In this document: piece after piece, positions 17,123 through 26,426 of the stretch
How positions within the stretch are numbered: position 1 is the stretch's first letter
Layout of the letters: the number at the start of each line of letters is the position of its first letter
Assembly: GCA_030532425.1 (NCBI GenBank)
Contig: JAUNLD010000011.1
Coordinates: forward strand, 1-58,231
Length of the DNA stretch: 58,231 nt
Origin: Lautropia sp.
GTDB lineage: Bacteria; Pseudomonadota; Gammaproteobacteria; Burkholderiales; Burkholderiaceae_E
Direction of reading: 5' to 3'
Position numbers and translations under genes: made by a program
Notes under the pieces: model-generated
Seen by the model: the letters and a program-made list of their open reading frames with translations, nothing else
Databases searched by the model: none
What the model was told of the DNA's origin: nothing

Positions 17123-19189
17123 GTGACCGACACCACCCCCCCAGCCATCCCGGCCATCATCCCGCCCCCGCCCGATCGCGAGCAAGGCATCATCGCCTTC
17201 AACCGTCGCGTACTGGCGCTGGCCGAATCCCCCGCCATCCCGCTCCTGGAGCGCCTGCGCTACATCACCATCGTTGCCAGCAACCTCGACGAGATGTTCG
17301 AGATCCGCGTGGCCGAGCTGAAGGAGCTGGCCCGCAGCGACACCGCCATCGCCGTCACGGCCCGCAACAGCATCAGTGCTGTCGCCCGCAGCTCCCGCGA
17401 GCTGGTTGCCCGCCAGTACAGCCTGCTCAACGACGAGATCCTGCCGGCGCTGGCTGCCGAAGGCGCGCGCATCTTCTTTCCCGGCGACTGGACCGAAGCC
17501 GTGCGCGAATGGGCACACCAGGTCTACATGCGCGACATCGAACCGCTGCTGACGCCGATTGCGCTGGACCCGGCCCACCCCTTTCCGCGCATCTCCAGCA
17601 AGACACTCAACTTCGCCATCGAGCTGGATGGCCGCGATGCCTTCGGCCGCCGTCCCGGCCTCGCCATCGTGCAGGCGCCACGCGTGCTGCCGCAGGCGCT
17701 GCGCGTGCCACCCGAAGTATCGGGCATCCCGCACGGCATCATCCTGATCTCGTCGATCATCAAGGGCTTCATGGAACAGCTCTTTCCGGGGCTGACGGTG
17801 AAGACGCAGTGCTCGTTCCGCCTGACGCGCAACAGCGATCTGTTCGTCGACGAAGAAGAGATGACCAACCTGCGCAGCGCGCTGCGCGACGAGCTGGGCC
17901 AGCGCCCGTGGGGGCGCGGGGTGCGGCTGGAGATGTCGGCCGACATCAATCCTGCCGTGGCCGAGCGGCTGCGCAAGGAGTTCGACCTCGATGACGACGA
18001 CTGCTATTTCGTCGACGGTTCGGTCAACCTGGGCCGCTACAGCAAGATCATCGACCTGATCGACCGCCCCGACCTGAGCTTTGCGCCCTTCACCCCCAGC
18101 CAGCCCCCGGCACTGGCCAAGAAGGACCTGTTCGACGTGATTGCCGCGGGCGACGTGCTGCTGCACCACCCCTACGAATCCTTCCACCCGGTGATGGACT
18201 TTCTGCGCAGTGCCGCGCGTGATCCGCAGGTGGTGTCGATCAAGCAGACCATCTACCGCACCGGAGCCGACTCGGTGCTGATGGAATCGCTGGTCGAAGC
18301 CGCTCGCGCCGGCAAGGAAGTGACGGTGGTGCTGGAGCTGATGGCCCGCTTCGACGAAGAAACCAACATCAACTGGGCTGCCAAGCTCGAAGAAGTGGGC
18401 GCGCACGTGGTCTACGGCATCGTCGGCCACAAGACCCACGCCAAGCTGGCCCTGGTGCTGCGCCGCGAGCACCACGGCCTGCAACGCTATGCCCACCTGG
18501 GCACCGGCAACTACCACCCGCGCACCGCCCGGCTGTACGAAGACTTTGGCCTGTTCACCGCCGACCCCGACATCTGTGGCGATGTGCACGAGGTCTTCCG
18601 TCGCCTGACGGGCCTGGGCACCGCCGGCAGCCTCAAGGCGCTGTTGCAGGCCCCCTTCCGGCTGCACGGCACCATCCTGCAAGCCATCCAGCGCGAGACC
18701 GAGGCCGCACTGGCCGGCCGCCGCGCCCGCATCATCGCCAAGATGAACGCACTGCTCGAAGACCGCATCATCGAGGCGCTGTACGAGGCCAGCAACGCCG
18801 GCGTGCAGATCGACCTGATCGTGCGCGGCGTCTGCGCCCTGCGCCCCGGCATCCCCGGCCTGTCGGAAAACATCCGCGTGACCTCGGTACTGGGCCGCTT
18901 TCTGGAACACAGCCGCATCTATTATTTCTGGGCCGAAGGCAAGGAACTGCTCTGGCTGGCCTCGGCCGACTGGATGGAGCGCAACTTCTTCCGTCGCGTG
19001 GAAGTGGCCTTTCCGCTCAAGGACAGCACCCTCAAGCGCCGCGTCATCGAAGAAGGCCTGCTCAATTACCTGCAACCCGACACCGCCGCCTGGAAGATGG
19101 ACCCCGAAGGGCACTACCACCTGGAAGGCCAGCTGCTCTCGCCCGAGCATGACGCCCAGCAGCGGCTGCTGCGCAAGCTGGCGGGCTGA
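17123..19189 (+). CDS. ppk: Polyphosphate kinase 1 (GTG start)
   Basis: The enzyme makes long-chain polyphosphate from ATP. The 688-residue product has the complete PPK1 layout. The N-terminal domain contains FNRRVLALAESPAIPLLERL and SNLDEMFEIRVAELKE. The head domain contains LFPGLTVKTQCSFRLTRNSD. The catalytic C-terminal domains contain the autophosphorylated-His segment HKTHAKLALV (His439) and HLGTGNYHPRTARLYEDFG. The start is a GTG; no ATG in frame gives a full N-terminus. It is divergent from ppx, so synthesis and breakdown genes share a 260-base control region (16863-17122), where I saw no convincing Pho box. Confidence 0.96.
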   Translation: MTDTTPPAIPAIIPPPPDREQGIIAFNRRVLALAESPAIPLLERLRYITIVASNLDEMFEIRVAELKELARSDTAIAVTARNSISAVARSSRELVARQYSLLNDEILPALAAEGARIFFPGDWTEAVREWAHQVYMRDIEPLLTPIALDPAHPFPRISSKTLNFAIELDGRDAFGRRPGLAIVQAPRVLPQALRVPPEVSGIPHGIILISSIIKGFMEQLFPGLTVKTQCSFRLTRNSDLFVDEEEMTNLRSALRDELGQRPWGRGVRLEMSADINPAVAERLRKEFDLDDDDCYFVDGSVNLGRYSKIIDLIDRPDLSFAPFTPSQPPALAKKDLFDVIAAGDVLLHHPYESFHPVMDFLRSAARDPQVVSIKQTIYRTGADSVLMESLVEAARAGKEVTVVLELMARFDEETNINWAAKLEEVGAHVVYGIVGHKTHAKLALVLRREHHGLQRYAHLGTGNYHPRTARLYEDFGLFTADPDICGDVHEVFRRLTGLGTAGSLKALLQAPFRLHGTILQAIQRETEAALAGRRARIIAKMNALLEDRIIEALYEASNAGVQIDLIVRGVCALRPGIPGLSENIRVTSVLGRFLEHSRIYYFWAEGKELLWLASADWMERNFFRRVEVAFPLKDSTLKRRVIEEGLLNYLQPDTAAWKMDPEGHYHLEGQLLSPEHDAQQRLLRKLAG

Positions 19190-19236
19190 GGCTGCCGGCC
19201 CCCCACAAACAGCGATTCCGACATCAAGGAGACACC

Positions 19237-20694
19237 ATGCAACTGCAAGACCCCGATCTGCTGAAGACCCGCTGCCTCATCAACGGCCAGTGGGTGGATG
19301 CCGACAGCGGCCAGACCATCGCCGTCACCAACCCCGCCACTGGCGAAACCATCGCCACCGTGCCCGACATGAGCGCAGCCGAAACCCGGCGTGCCATCGA
19401 GGCCGCCGAGGCGGCACGGCACGCCTGGGCACGCCAGCCCGCCAAGGCCCGGGCTGCGCTGCTGCGCCGCTGGTTCGAGCTGTGCATGCAGCACCAGGAC
19501 GATCTGGCCATCATCCTCAGCAGCGAACAGGGCAAGCCCCTGGCCGAAGCCCGCGGCGAAATCGCCTACGGCGCCAGCTACTTCGAATGGTTTGCCGAAG
19601 AAGCACGCCGTGTCTATGGCGACATCATCCCCTCGGCCAGCAGCAACCAGCGCATTCTCGTCCTCAAGCAGCCCATTGGCGTGTGCGCAGCCATCACGCC
19701 GTGGAACTTTCCCAATGCGATGATCACCCGCAAGGCCGCACCGGCCCTGGCCGCCGGATGCAGCTTCGTCATCCGCCCGGCCTCGGCCACGCCGCTTTCG
19801 GCCCTGGCCCTGGGCGAGCTGGCCTGCCGTGCCGGCCTGCCGGATGGGCTGTTCAATGTCCTCACCGGCAACGCCCGTGCCATCGGTGCCGAGCTCACCG
19901 GCCATGACACCGTCCGCAAGTTCTCCTTCACCGGCTCCACCGAAGTGGGCCGGACCCTGCTGGCCCAATGCGCCGGCACCGTCAAGAAAGTGTCGATGGA
20001 GCTGGGCGGCAACGCCCCGTTCATCGTCTTTGACGATGCCGACCTGGATGCGGCCGTGGCAGGCGCAATGCTGTCCAAGTTCCGCAACGCTGGCCAGACC
20101 TGCGTCTGCGCCAACCGCCTCTACGTACAGGCCGGCATCCACGACCGCTTCGTCGCCCGGCTGGCCGAGGCCATGAGCACGCTGAAGGTGGGCAACGGCC
20201 TGGCCGAGGGTACACAGATCGGCCCGCTGATCGATGATGCCGCCCTGGCCAAGGTGCGCGAACACATCGACGACGCCGTGGCCCAGGGTGCCTCCGTGCA
20301 GGCCGGCGGCAAGCCGCACGCCCTGGGCGGGCTCTTCTTTCAGCCCACGCTGCTGTCGGGCGTCAGCCAGCAGGCGCGCGTCGCCCGCGAAGAAACCTTC
20401 GGCCCGCTGGCACCGGTCTTCCGCTTCGAGCGCGAGGAAGAAGTCATCCGCTGGGCCAACGACACCGAATTTGGCCTGGCTGCCTACTTCTACACCCGCG
20501 ACCTGGGCCGCAGCATCCGCGTGGCCGAAGCCCTGGAATACGGCATGGTGGCCGTCAACTCGGGCGTGCTCTCCAACGAGGCCGCCCCCTTTGGTGGCGT
20601 CAAGCACTCGGGTCTTGGCCGCGAAGGCTCGCGCTACGGCATCGAAGACTACCTTGAGATCAAGTATCTGTTGCTGGACGGCCTGAACGCCTGA
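19237..20694 (+). CDS. gabD: NAD(P)-dependent succinate-semialdehyde dehydrogenase
   Basis: This enzyme oxidises succinate semialdehyde to succinate, the last step of GABA breakdown. The 485-residue product is a full aldehyde dehydrogenase. It has the SSADH-like N-terminus (LLKTRCLINGQWVDADSG), the cofactor loop ITPWNFPNAMITRKAAPALA and FTGSTEVGR. The catalytic Glu is in MELGGNAPFIVFDDAD and the nucleophilic Cys in NAGQTCVCANR. GTEVGR-type loops and the CxC pair at the active site match the redox-regulated GabD group. AAGGAGA precedes the ATG. It follows ppk by 47 bases; no gabT is next to it. Confidence 0.92.
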   Translation: MQLQDPDLLKTRCLINGQWVDADSGQTIAVTNPATGETIATVPDMSAAETRRAIEAAEAARHAWARQPAKARAALLRRWFELCMQHQDDLAIILSSEQGKPLAEARGEIAYGASYFEWFAEEARRVYGDIIPSASSNQRILVLKQPIGVCAAITPWNFPNAMITRKAAPALAAGCSFVIRPASATPLSALALGELACRAGLPDGLFNVLTGNARAIGAELTGHDTVRKFSFTGSTEVGRTLLAQCAGTVKKVSMELGGNAPFIVFDDADLDAAVAGAMLSKFRNAGQTCVCANRLYVQAGIHDRFVARLAEAMSTLKVGNGLAEGTQIGPLIDDAALAKVREHIDDAVAQGASVQAGGKPHALGGLFFQPTLLSGVSQQARVAREETFGPLAPVFRFEREEEVIRWANDTEFGLAAYFYTRDLGRSIRVAEALEYGMVAVNSGVLSNEAAPFGGVKHSGLGREGSRYGIEDYLEIKYLLLDGLNA

Positions 20695-20883
20695 TCTCTC
20701 CCCCTGCGGGGGATGCCCGCCCTTCATGGACTGCTTCATCCATGTTGCCCCCTGCATCCTCCCCCGCGGGGAGATGCGTGCCGTCACGCCCCCCCTGCCT
20801 GATGCACCGAGCAGACAGGGCTACGCCCCCGGCCCTGTCTACCGGCACCCTGCTGCAGTGCGCCAAAGCGCATGGTGCGGGCA
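20695..20883. other. Gap with short GC hairpins between gabD and the MFS gene
   Basis: Two short palindromic runs, CCCCCTGCGGGGG (about 20701-20713) and CCCCCGCGGGG (about 20761-20771), lie here and could fold into terminator-like hairpins for gabD. No gene is seen. Confidence 0.4.
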
Positions 20884-20913
20884 TTGAATACCACCCGCCA
20901 AAATGTGTAGTAA
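20884..20913 (+). promoter_or_regulatory. Candidate sigma70 promoter for the MFS/trehalase genes
   Basis: TTGAAT (20884-20889), an 18-base spacer and TAGTAA (20908-20913) lie 80 bases before the MFS start codon. The match to the consensus is moderate. Confidence 0.35.
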
Positions 20914-20993
20914 AGTGAAAAACTGTGCTGCACCTGGCCTGGCCGTGTTCAGCATGCGTCCTACAGCGCCGCCACACCCGGCAGGGAGCACTC

Positions 20994-22240
20994 ATGGCCC
21001 GCCAGCAACACACCGGCATCAAACTCGCGCTCTACATCAATTACTTCGTCTTTGCCATCCTGCTCAACAGCGTTGGCATCGTCATCAAGCAATCGCTCGA
21101 CAACTACGGTGTCACCGAGAGCGAAGCCAGCATCCTCGAAGCCTTCAAGGATCTGCCCATCGCCATCGTCTCCTTCCTGGTGGCCTCCTTCCTGCCCAAG
21201 TTTGGCTACAAGAACAGCATGCTGCTGGGGCTGGCGCTGGTCTTCTGCGCCTGTCTGGGCATGTACGTCGGCAACAGCTTCGATACCGCCAAGCTGCTGT
21301 TCGTCACCATTGGTGTGTCCTTTGCGCTCGTCAAGGTATCGGTCTATTCGATGATCGGCCTGTTCACCAGCAGCAAGGAAGAACACAACAGCTTCATGAG
21401 TTCGATCGAAGGCTTCTTCATGGTGGGCATCGCCTCGGCCTACTTCCTGTTTCCGGCCTTCTTCGATGCACAGGACCCCGACGCCTGGCTGCGCGTCTAC
21501 CTGCTGCTGGCCGCCCTGGTGGCACTGGCCTTTCTGCTGCTGCTGTTTTCCCGTGTCGACGTGCCCATCCCCAAAAATGAAGGCAGCCTGAAGGATAATT
21601 TTGCCGGCATGCTGAAACTGATCGCACTGCCGCTGGTGATCTTCTTCGTGCTCAGCGCCTTCCTCTTCGTGATGGTCGAACAGGGCATCATGACCTGGCT
21701 GCCCACCTTCAACCAGCAGGTGCTGTCGCTCAGCCCCACCCTCAGCGTGCAGATGGCCAGCATCCTGGCCCTGTCGCTGGCACTGGGCCGCTCTTCGTGG
21801 CCGGGCAGCTGGTCAAGAAGATTTCGTGGGTGATGCTGCTGACGCTATGCCTGCTGGCGGCCATGGCCATCGTCGCCTTCGTGCTGCCGCAAGTGCTCGG
21901 CTACAAGTCCGATCCCATCCACAGCCTGATCGACGTCCCCCTGATCGGCTACATCTTCCCACTCATCGGCCTGTTCATCTCGCCCGTGTATCCGCTGATT
22001 TCCTCGGCCACACTGTCGGCCCTGCCCCAGCGCATGCACAGTGCGATGACCGGCCTGATCGTCATCTTCTCGGCCCTGGGCGGCACCCTCGGTTCCCGTA
22101 TCATCGGCATGCTCTTCGAGCACATCGGCGGTGCCCAGGCCTTCTATGTCATGATCCTGCCGATCAGCCTGCTGATTGCCACCCTCTGGCTCCTTCACCG
22201 TGCCATCAAGACCCATGAAGCTGCACACCCACAAAGCTGA
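20994..22240 (+). pseudogene. MFS transporter interrupted by a one-base frameshift
   Basis: Two overlapping frames together encode one major-facilitator transporter of about 415 residues. The first (20994 to about 21790) starts MARQQHTGIKLALYINYFVF, with GGGAGC before the ATG, and holds about eight helices up to SILALSLALGR. The second (from about 21791) continues LFVAGQLVKKISWVMLL to the end. Joining them needs one extra base near 21791, so the sequence has lost a base (or contains a sequencing error). The family resembles TsgA/FucP-like sugar or drug transporters. Its 3' end overlaps the trehalase start by 26 bases, suggesting a sugar import and breakdown operon. As read, the protein would stop early at 21833. 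Confidence 0.8.
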
Positions 22241-24131
22241 CACCCTGCGCGCCCTGCTGGCTCAGGAAGACACCGACGGCAGCAAGACCATCACCGTCGA
22301 AGACACCGGCCCGCGCGACTTCACCGTCACCGGCACCCAAGGCGGGCAGCTGCGGGTGCAGGGCACCTGGCGGCTGGCCAACCTGCTGCAGGAACTGTGG
22401 CTGTCGGCCGATGGCGAGATCGACAGTGCCCTCATCGAGATGGCACCGCTGGCCCGCATCGACCACCTGATGCGCACGCATTACTGGCAGGTGCTGACAC
22501 GGCGCATCGATGAGGCCGGCCTGCTGGCCTCGCTCACCGATGAAAAGCGTGCCAGCGACCGCCAGTATCTCTATGTGCCTGCTGCCGACGAGGCGGCCCT
22601 GGCCTACTACCGTCGCATCACGGCTGCCCACCCGCAGATCGAGGTGGTGCCACTGCCCGCGCCCGAGACACTGACCGAAGCCGACCATGCCCGCATCGAT
22701 GAACGCCCCGGCCTGCTGGCGCTGAAGGTGGATGCCGGCAGCGGCCAGCCCCTGCCCTACGTGGTGCCCGGTGGCCGCTTCAACGAAATGTATGGCTGGG
22801 ACAGCTATTTCATTGCCCTGGGCCTGCTGCATCACCAGCACCATGCACTGGCCCGCGGCATGCTGGAGAACATGGCCTACCAGATCCGCTACTACGGCCG
22901 GATGCTGAACGCCAACCGCAGCTACTACCTGCGCCGCTCACAGCCGCCCTTCTACACCCCCTACCTGCGCGCCTTCCTGGATGCCGTGACACAGGCCGGC
23001 GGAGCCGGTGCCAGTGCCAGTGCCAGTGCCAGTACCACAGGGCATGATGACACCGCCTGGGCCAACCTGCCCGAGGGCTGGCTGGCCGAACACCTGGGCA
23101 TCGCCATCGACGAATACCAGCGCGTGTGGATGGACCCGGCCACCCACCTCACCGCCATCGGCCTCAACCGTTACTATGGTGAAGGCAAGGGCCGCCCCAA
23201 AGAGACCGAGCCAGGACACTTCGACTTCGAGCTGGCCAAATACGCCCGCAAGCACGGCCTGGACGTGCGCGAATTCGAACGTCGCTACGACAACGGCGAC
23301 ATCATCGAACCGGCACTGGACCAATACTTCGTGCACGACCGCAGCATGCGCGAAAGCGGGCTGGACACCACCACCCGCTTTGACGACTGCTGCGCCGACC
23401 TGGCCTGCGTCGACCTCAACAGCATCCTGTATCGCGTCGAGACCGACATCGCCGACCTGATCGAACAGCACGCCGGCGGCCGCTTTGAATACGATGGCCA
23501 CACCCACACCCCGGCCGAATGGCGCGCAAGGGCCGAGCAGCGCAAGACGCTGATGAAGCAGTACCTGTGGTCGGACGCGGACGGCAGCTACCACGACTAC
23601 AACGTGCGTACCGGCCAGCCCCAGCCCTTCGTGTCCGCCAGCAACCTGCTGCCCCTGTGGGCTGGCTGCTGCACAGCCGAAGACGCCCGGCGTCTGGTGG
23701 CCAGCCAGCTGCCACAACTGCTGCATGCGGGTGGCATCGCCTCCACCGGCCCCGTCGACAAGAACCAGCCCGGCCCCGAGCGGCAGTGGGATGCCCCCTA
23801 TGGTTGGGCACCTCACCAGATCATGATCTGGGAAGGCCTGGCCCGCTACGGTTTTGCCGACGAGGCACGCCGCGCAGCCCGCGCCTGGTTGCAGATGCTG
23901 GTGCAGGCCGCCGTCGACTACAACGGCCTCATCACCGAGAAATTCAACGTCGAGAAGCGCTCGCACAAGGTGGATGCCGAATACGGCAACGTCGGCGCGC
24001 GCTTCGAGTACCTGCCCGCGGGCGGTTTTGGCTGGACCAACACCTCCTTCCTGCTGGGCCTCGGCTATCTGAACGATGACGACCGGGCGCAACTGGATGC
24101 GCTGTCGGAAAGGGGCAGCATCGTGAGTTGA
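22215..24131 (+). CDS. Cytoplasmic trehalase (GH37)
   Basis: This enzyme hydrolyses trehalose to two glucose molecules. The 638-residue product contains both GH37 signatures: PGGRFNEMYGWDSY near residue 185 and QWDAPYGWAPHQ near residue 527. No signal peptide is present, so it acts in the cytoplasm like TreF. The start was set at the ATG of MKLHTHKADTL, which overlaps the end of the broken MFS gene. An insertion rich in Ala-Ser around residues 262-273 comes from a hexanucleotide repeat and is probably a surface loop. A stop at 24131 is followed 13 bases later by the convergent pilin gene. Confidence 0.93.
   Translation: MKLHTHKADTLRALLAQEDTDGSKTITVEDTGPRDFTVTGTQGGQLRVQGTWRLANLLQELWLSADGEIDSALIEMAPLARIDHLMRTHYWQVLTRRIDEAGLLASLTDEKRASDRQYLYVPAADEAALAYYRRITAAHPQIEVVPLPAPETLTEADHARIDERPGLLALKVDAGSGQPLPYVVPGGRFNEMYGWDSYFIALGLLHHQHHALARGMLENMAYQIRYYGRMLNANRSYYLRRSQPPFYTPYLRAFLDAVTQAGGAGASASASASTTGHDDTAWANLPEGWLAEHLGIAIDEYQRVWMDPATHLTAIGLNRYYGEGKGRPKETEPGHFDFELAKYARKHGLDVREFERRYDNGDIIEPALDQYFVHDRSMRESGLDTTTRFDDCCADLACVDLNSILYRVETDIADLIEQHAGGRFEYDGHTHTPAEWRARAEQRKTLMKQYLWSDADGSYHDYNVRTGQPQPFVSASNLLPLWAGCCTAEDARRLVASQLPQLLHAGGIASTGPVDKNQPGPERQWDAPYGWAPHQIMIWEGLARYGFADEARRAARAWLQMLVQAAVDYNGLITEKFNVEKRSHKVDAEYGNVGARFEYLPAGGFGWTNTSFLLGLGYLNDDDRAQLDALSERGSIVS
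23010..23033 (+). repeat. (GCCAGT)4 hexanucleotide repeat in trehalase
   Basis: Four perfect tandem copies of GCCAGT encode Ala-Ser repeats inside the trehalase gene. Because the unit is six bases, slippage changes loop length without shifting frame. Confidence 0.85.
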
Positions 24132-24144
24132 CGGCCCTGATGGA

Positions 24145-24678
24145 TCAGCGGCATTCCGCCGGAGCAAAGCGCGGCTGCAACGTGCCCTTGGGCGCATCGG
24201 CTACCGACACCGCCGCCGGCAAGCGAGCCCCCGCCGCACGGCAATGCCAGACGATGGGCTCCGTCACCGGCGCAAAGGGACGACTGGCCACAGGCAGGCC
24301 CGCCTGCCCCACCACCGGCTGCAACACCAGCCGGTTCTGCCCGATGGGCGCCAGCCGCGGCGGATAGACGACGCTGACCACCCCCGATTCGGGCGTGATC
24401 TCGATCGACTGCACCTGGCGCGTGGGCGCCTGCCCCCCGTACCCGGTGGCATAGCCCTGTGCCAGAACCTGCCCCGCCGGCAACCCTGCCGCAGCCATCG
24501 ACGCCACGTGCGCCTGCGCCCCTGCCGCCAGCGTCAGCCCTTCCGTCACCTGCACGCGCACCGTGTAATCCTGGTACACCGGAATCGCCACCGCCGCCAC
24601 AATGCCCAGCATGGCCGCCCCGATCATCAGGTCGACCACCGTGAAACCCTGCTGCCCTTGCCCGCGCCTCATGCCCAT
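24145..24678 (-). CDS. Type IV pilin-like protein with Asp at position 5
   Basis: This 177-residue prepilin has a short basic leader MGMRRGQGQQG cleaved before Phe. The hydrophobic helix FTVVDLMIGAAMLGIVAAVA follows, then a globular domain with a C-terminal Cys pair (WHCRAAG and PAECR). The globular part matches the pilin at 32917-33444 (shared QGYATGY, VVLQP-like and RFAPAECR pieces), so the genes are paralogues. Mature residue 5, nearly always Glu in pilins and needed for assembly, is Asp here. It lies alone, about 7.5 kb from the other two pilins. It may be a minor or divergent pilin; the upstream in-frame start would disrupt the leader. Confidence 0.85.
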   Translation of the reverse strand: MGMRRGQGQQGFTVVDLMIGAAMLGIVAAVAIPVYQDYTVRVQVTEGLTLAAGAQAHVASMAAAGLPAGQVLAQGYATGYGGQAPTRQVQSIEITPESGVVSVVYPPRLAPIGQNRLVLQPVVGQAGLPVASRPFAPVTEPIVWHCRAAGARLPAAVSVADAPKGTLQPRFAPAECR

Positions 24679-25039
24679 GCCTGCCCAAGAAATTCCCTTG
24701 CCGTGCCCGATCCGTGCCTCCGGCCATGCGGGCGCCCATGCCACGGCAGCCGCTGATGCCACGGCAGCCGCCGCCCCATGCAGACACCTTGTCAAAGCCA
24801 GGAAGCAGACAATCTTCAGACATCACCGGGCCACGCGCGCGCCCTGGCCGGTGTCTTGCATGCCAGGGCTGATGAATGGTCAACCGCTACACAAAGGCGC
24901 CCCCTAGCCCTTGCCCCTGCTGCCAGCACGCTCCGGCCAGCAGCACCGTGCGCCAGCAGCACTCACCCCCAGGAGCACGTGAAACGGCCGCGGCCACACC
25001 ACCCCTTGCAGCCGGGCCGCCATCCCCGCAGGCCAGCCC
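24679..25039. other. 361-bp stretch without recognisable gene
   Basis: This lies upstream of the third pilin gene. Several frames are open but low-complexity and not family-like. The pilin promoter should be here; no clear sigma54 GG-N10-GC element was found, unlike the paired pilins. Confidence 0.4.
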
Positions 25040-25088
25040 AAAAAAAAACGCTGCGGGTTGCGGCCTTGTCAGCCAGCAACCCGCAGCG
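25040..25088 (-). terminator. Strong Rho-independent terminator of the 27-residue gene
   Basis: On the minus strand a perfect 13-base-pair stem (25076-25088 with 25049-25061) with a 14-base loop is followed by nine U residues (25040-25048). It lies 78 bases after the small gene's stop codon and on the same strand. Confidence 0.88.
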
Positions 25089-25166
25089 CGGGGCATGCAC
25101 CCAGGACGGGCACATGCCAAGGCAACCGGCGCAGTGCAGCAGGCTGCTGCGCCGGCGCAGGGAAGA

Positions 25167-25250
25167 TCAGACCATCAGGCTTTGCAGGCCGGCAAAAGCG
25201 GCAATGGCAAGGATGATCGAAACAACGGTGATCTGGTCTTGACGCGTCAT
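25167..25250 (-). CDS. 27-residue single-span membrane peptide
   Basis: The frame encodes 27 residues, beginning MTRQDQITVV and ending AGLQSLMV. Residues 7-22 form one hydrophobic helix (ITVVSIILAIAAFAGL). The start ATG is preceded by GAAAGGACATGCC, a good ribosome binding site. A candidate promoter lies about 165 bases upstream and a strong terminator 78 bases downstream, so this is a complete small transcription unit. No family is recognised. By size and topology it could be a small subunit or regulator of a membrane complex, or a type I toxin-like peptide; neither is shown. It was too short for routine gene calling. Confidence 0.68.
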   Translation of the reverse strand: MTRQDQITVVSIILAIAAFAGLQSLMV

Positions 25251-25385
25251 GGCATGTCCTTTCAAAAAAACAAGTCAACAAGCCGGAGGAATTCAGAGGA
25301 GAAGAGGAAGCATCCGGCAACCGGCATCAGCGGATGCTGCCGCACAGAGAACCGAGGGCCCCTGGTTTGGCGCGAAACCGGGCTA

Positions 25386-25397
25386 GGGTTAACCCTT
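25386..25397. promoter_or_regulatory. 12-bp palindrome AGGGTTAACCCT
   Basis: This perfect palindrome lies about 20 bases downstream of the candidate -10 element of the 27-residue gene, close to the expected transcription start. That is where a repressor operator would sit. The binding protein is unknown. Confidence 0.4.
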
Positions 25398-25416
25398 ATC
25401 CCGAAGAAAGGAGCGC

Positions 25417-25446
25417 AGTCTAGCGACAAACCTGCACAGCGTACAA
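25417..25446 (-). promoter_or_regulatory. Candidate sigma70 promoter of the 27-residue gene
   Basis: Reading the minus strand, TTGTAC (25446-25441), an 18-base spacer and TAGACT (25422-25417) form a moderate sigma70 promoter. It would give a leader of about 160 bases. The remaining 25251-25748 interval shows no other gene. Confidence 0.4.
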
Positions 25447-25748
25447 GCCCCGCATGTGGCGTTCACGCCATCAAATGCACAAAAGGCCAACAAAAACCGA
25501 TGAACGTAAGCCAGGCGTAAAGAGTTTTTACCAACCACCGCCCCGCGGCCGGCATTGCCGCCAGAAAACGCGGCAGGTTCACGATATTTTTTAATCGTGT
25601 CTTTGACCGACAAAACAGCGCACCATGCCCCGGAAAGCGCCCGGGAAATTGCCCCTCAGGCGCACTGCCGGCGAAGCACTGCGCTGACCAGGCTCACCTG
25701 TGCCCTGCACCGCCCGCCGTGTCCAGCACCTGGCCAGGCACCACGCTG

Positions 25749-26204
25749 CTACAGCACGGCCGACAGCTCGTGCATCTCGTCTGCCTCGTCCCGCATGCCC
25801 AGCCCGTCCCACGCATCCAGGAACGCCGCCTCCGGATGCGCGCGCATGTCTTCCGGCAGAGCCGTCTCACCCGTATCCAGCTCACGCATCATCGCCGCCA
25901 GCCCGGCCAGCAGCCCGGCCGCTTCCTGCCGTGCCAGCACCTCGCTGCACATCACGCGCCAGACATCATCCGTACGCCGCACCGTCACCGCTTCCTGATG
26001 GCGCTGCGCCAGCTCGCGGGCCAGCCGCGAGGCCGCCTCGAAATCACCGCGCTCGGCCACACAAACCTGTACCGGCGCCAGTGCATCCGCCTCATCCATC
26101 ACGACAGCACCGACACGCACGACATCGCCCTCACAGCCGGCGTGCGTGCCGTCCTCTCCCCCTGCGTCCATCATTGCGCAGCCGACATCGTCATGCGTGC
26201 CCAT
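25749..26204 (-). CDS. Hypothetical acidic protein
   Basis: The 151-residue product begins MGTHDDVGCAMMDAGGE and is acidic and Ala-rich. It has predicted helices in the second half (ASRLARELAQRHQEAVTVRR, and LARQEAAGLLAGLAAMMREL). It ends in a Glu/Asp/Met-rich tail (GMRDEADEMHELSAVL). No signal peptide, membrane segment or family is recognised. The ATG at 26202-26204 was chosen because GGAGACAAGG precedes it. An in-frame start exists at 26303. It lies in the accessory region next to the GIY-YIG gene, but 222 bases separate them. Confidence 0.6.
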   Translation of the reverse strand: MGTHDDVGCAMMDAGGEDGTHAGCEGDVVRVGAVVMDEADALAPVQVCVAERGDFEAASRLARELAQRHQEAVTVRRTDDVWRVMCSEVLARQEAAGLLAGLAAMMRELDTGETALPEDMRAHPEAAFLDAWDGLGMRDEADEMHELSAVL

Positions 26205-26426
26205 ACCTTGTCTCCAGCCCAAGAAAAATCGCATGAAAAACCCGTCACGATTCTGAAGCGCACCATCGCAGCGTCCAGAAACACGCCCGACGAACGGAAT
26301 CAAAAACAGGACAGGACCCCCCCCTCAACAACACATCCGCCCATCCCGCAAAAGCGGCATCACCGGCCAGGCGCCGTCCACCCCGTCCGGTCTGCCGCTT
26401 GTCTTTTTCTGGTATCCGCCCTGATC

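Noticed and set aside
16859-19150. 763-codon minus-strand frame opposite ppk
   Set aside because: It is antisense to a complete PPK1 and overlaps the ppx start; composition is that of a shadow frame.
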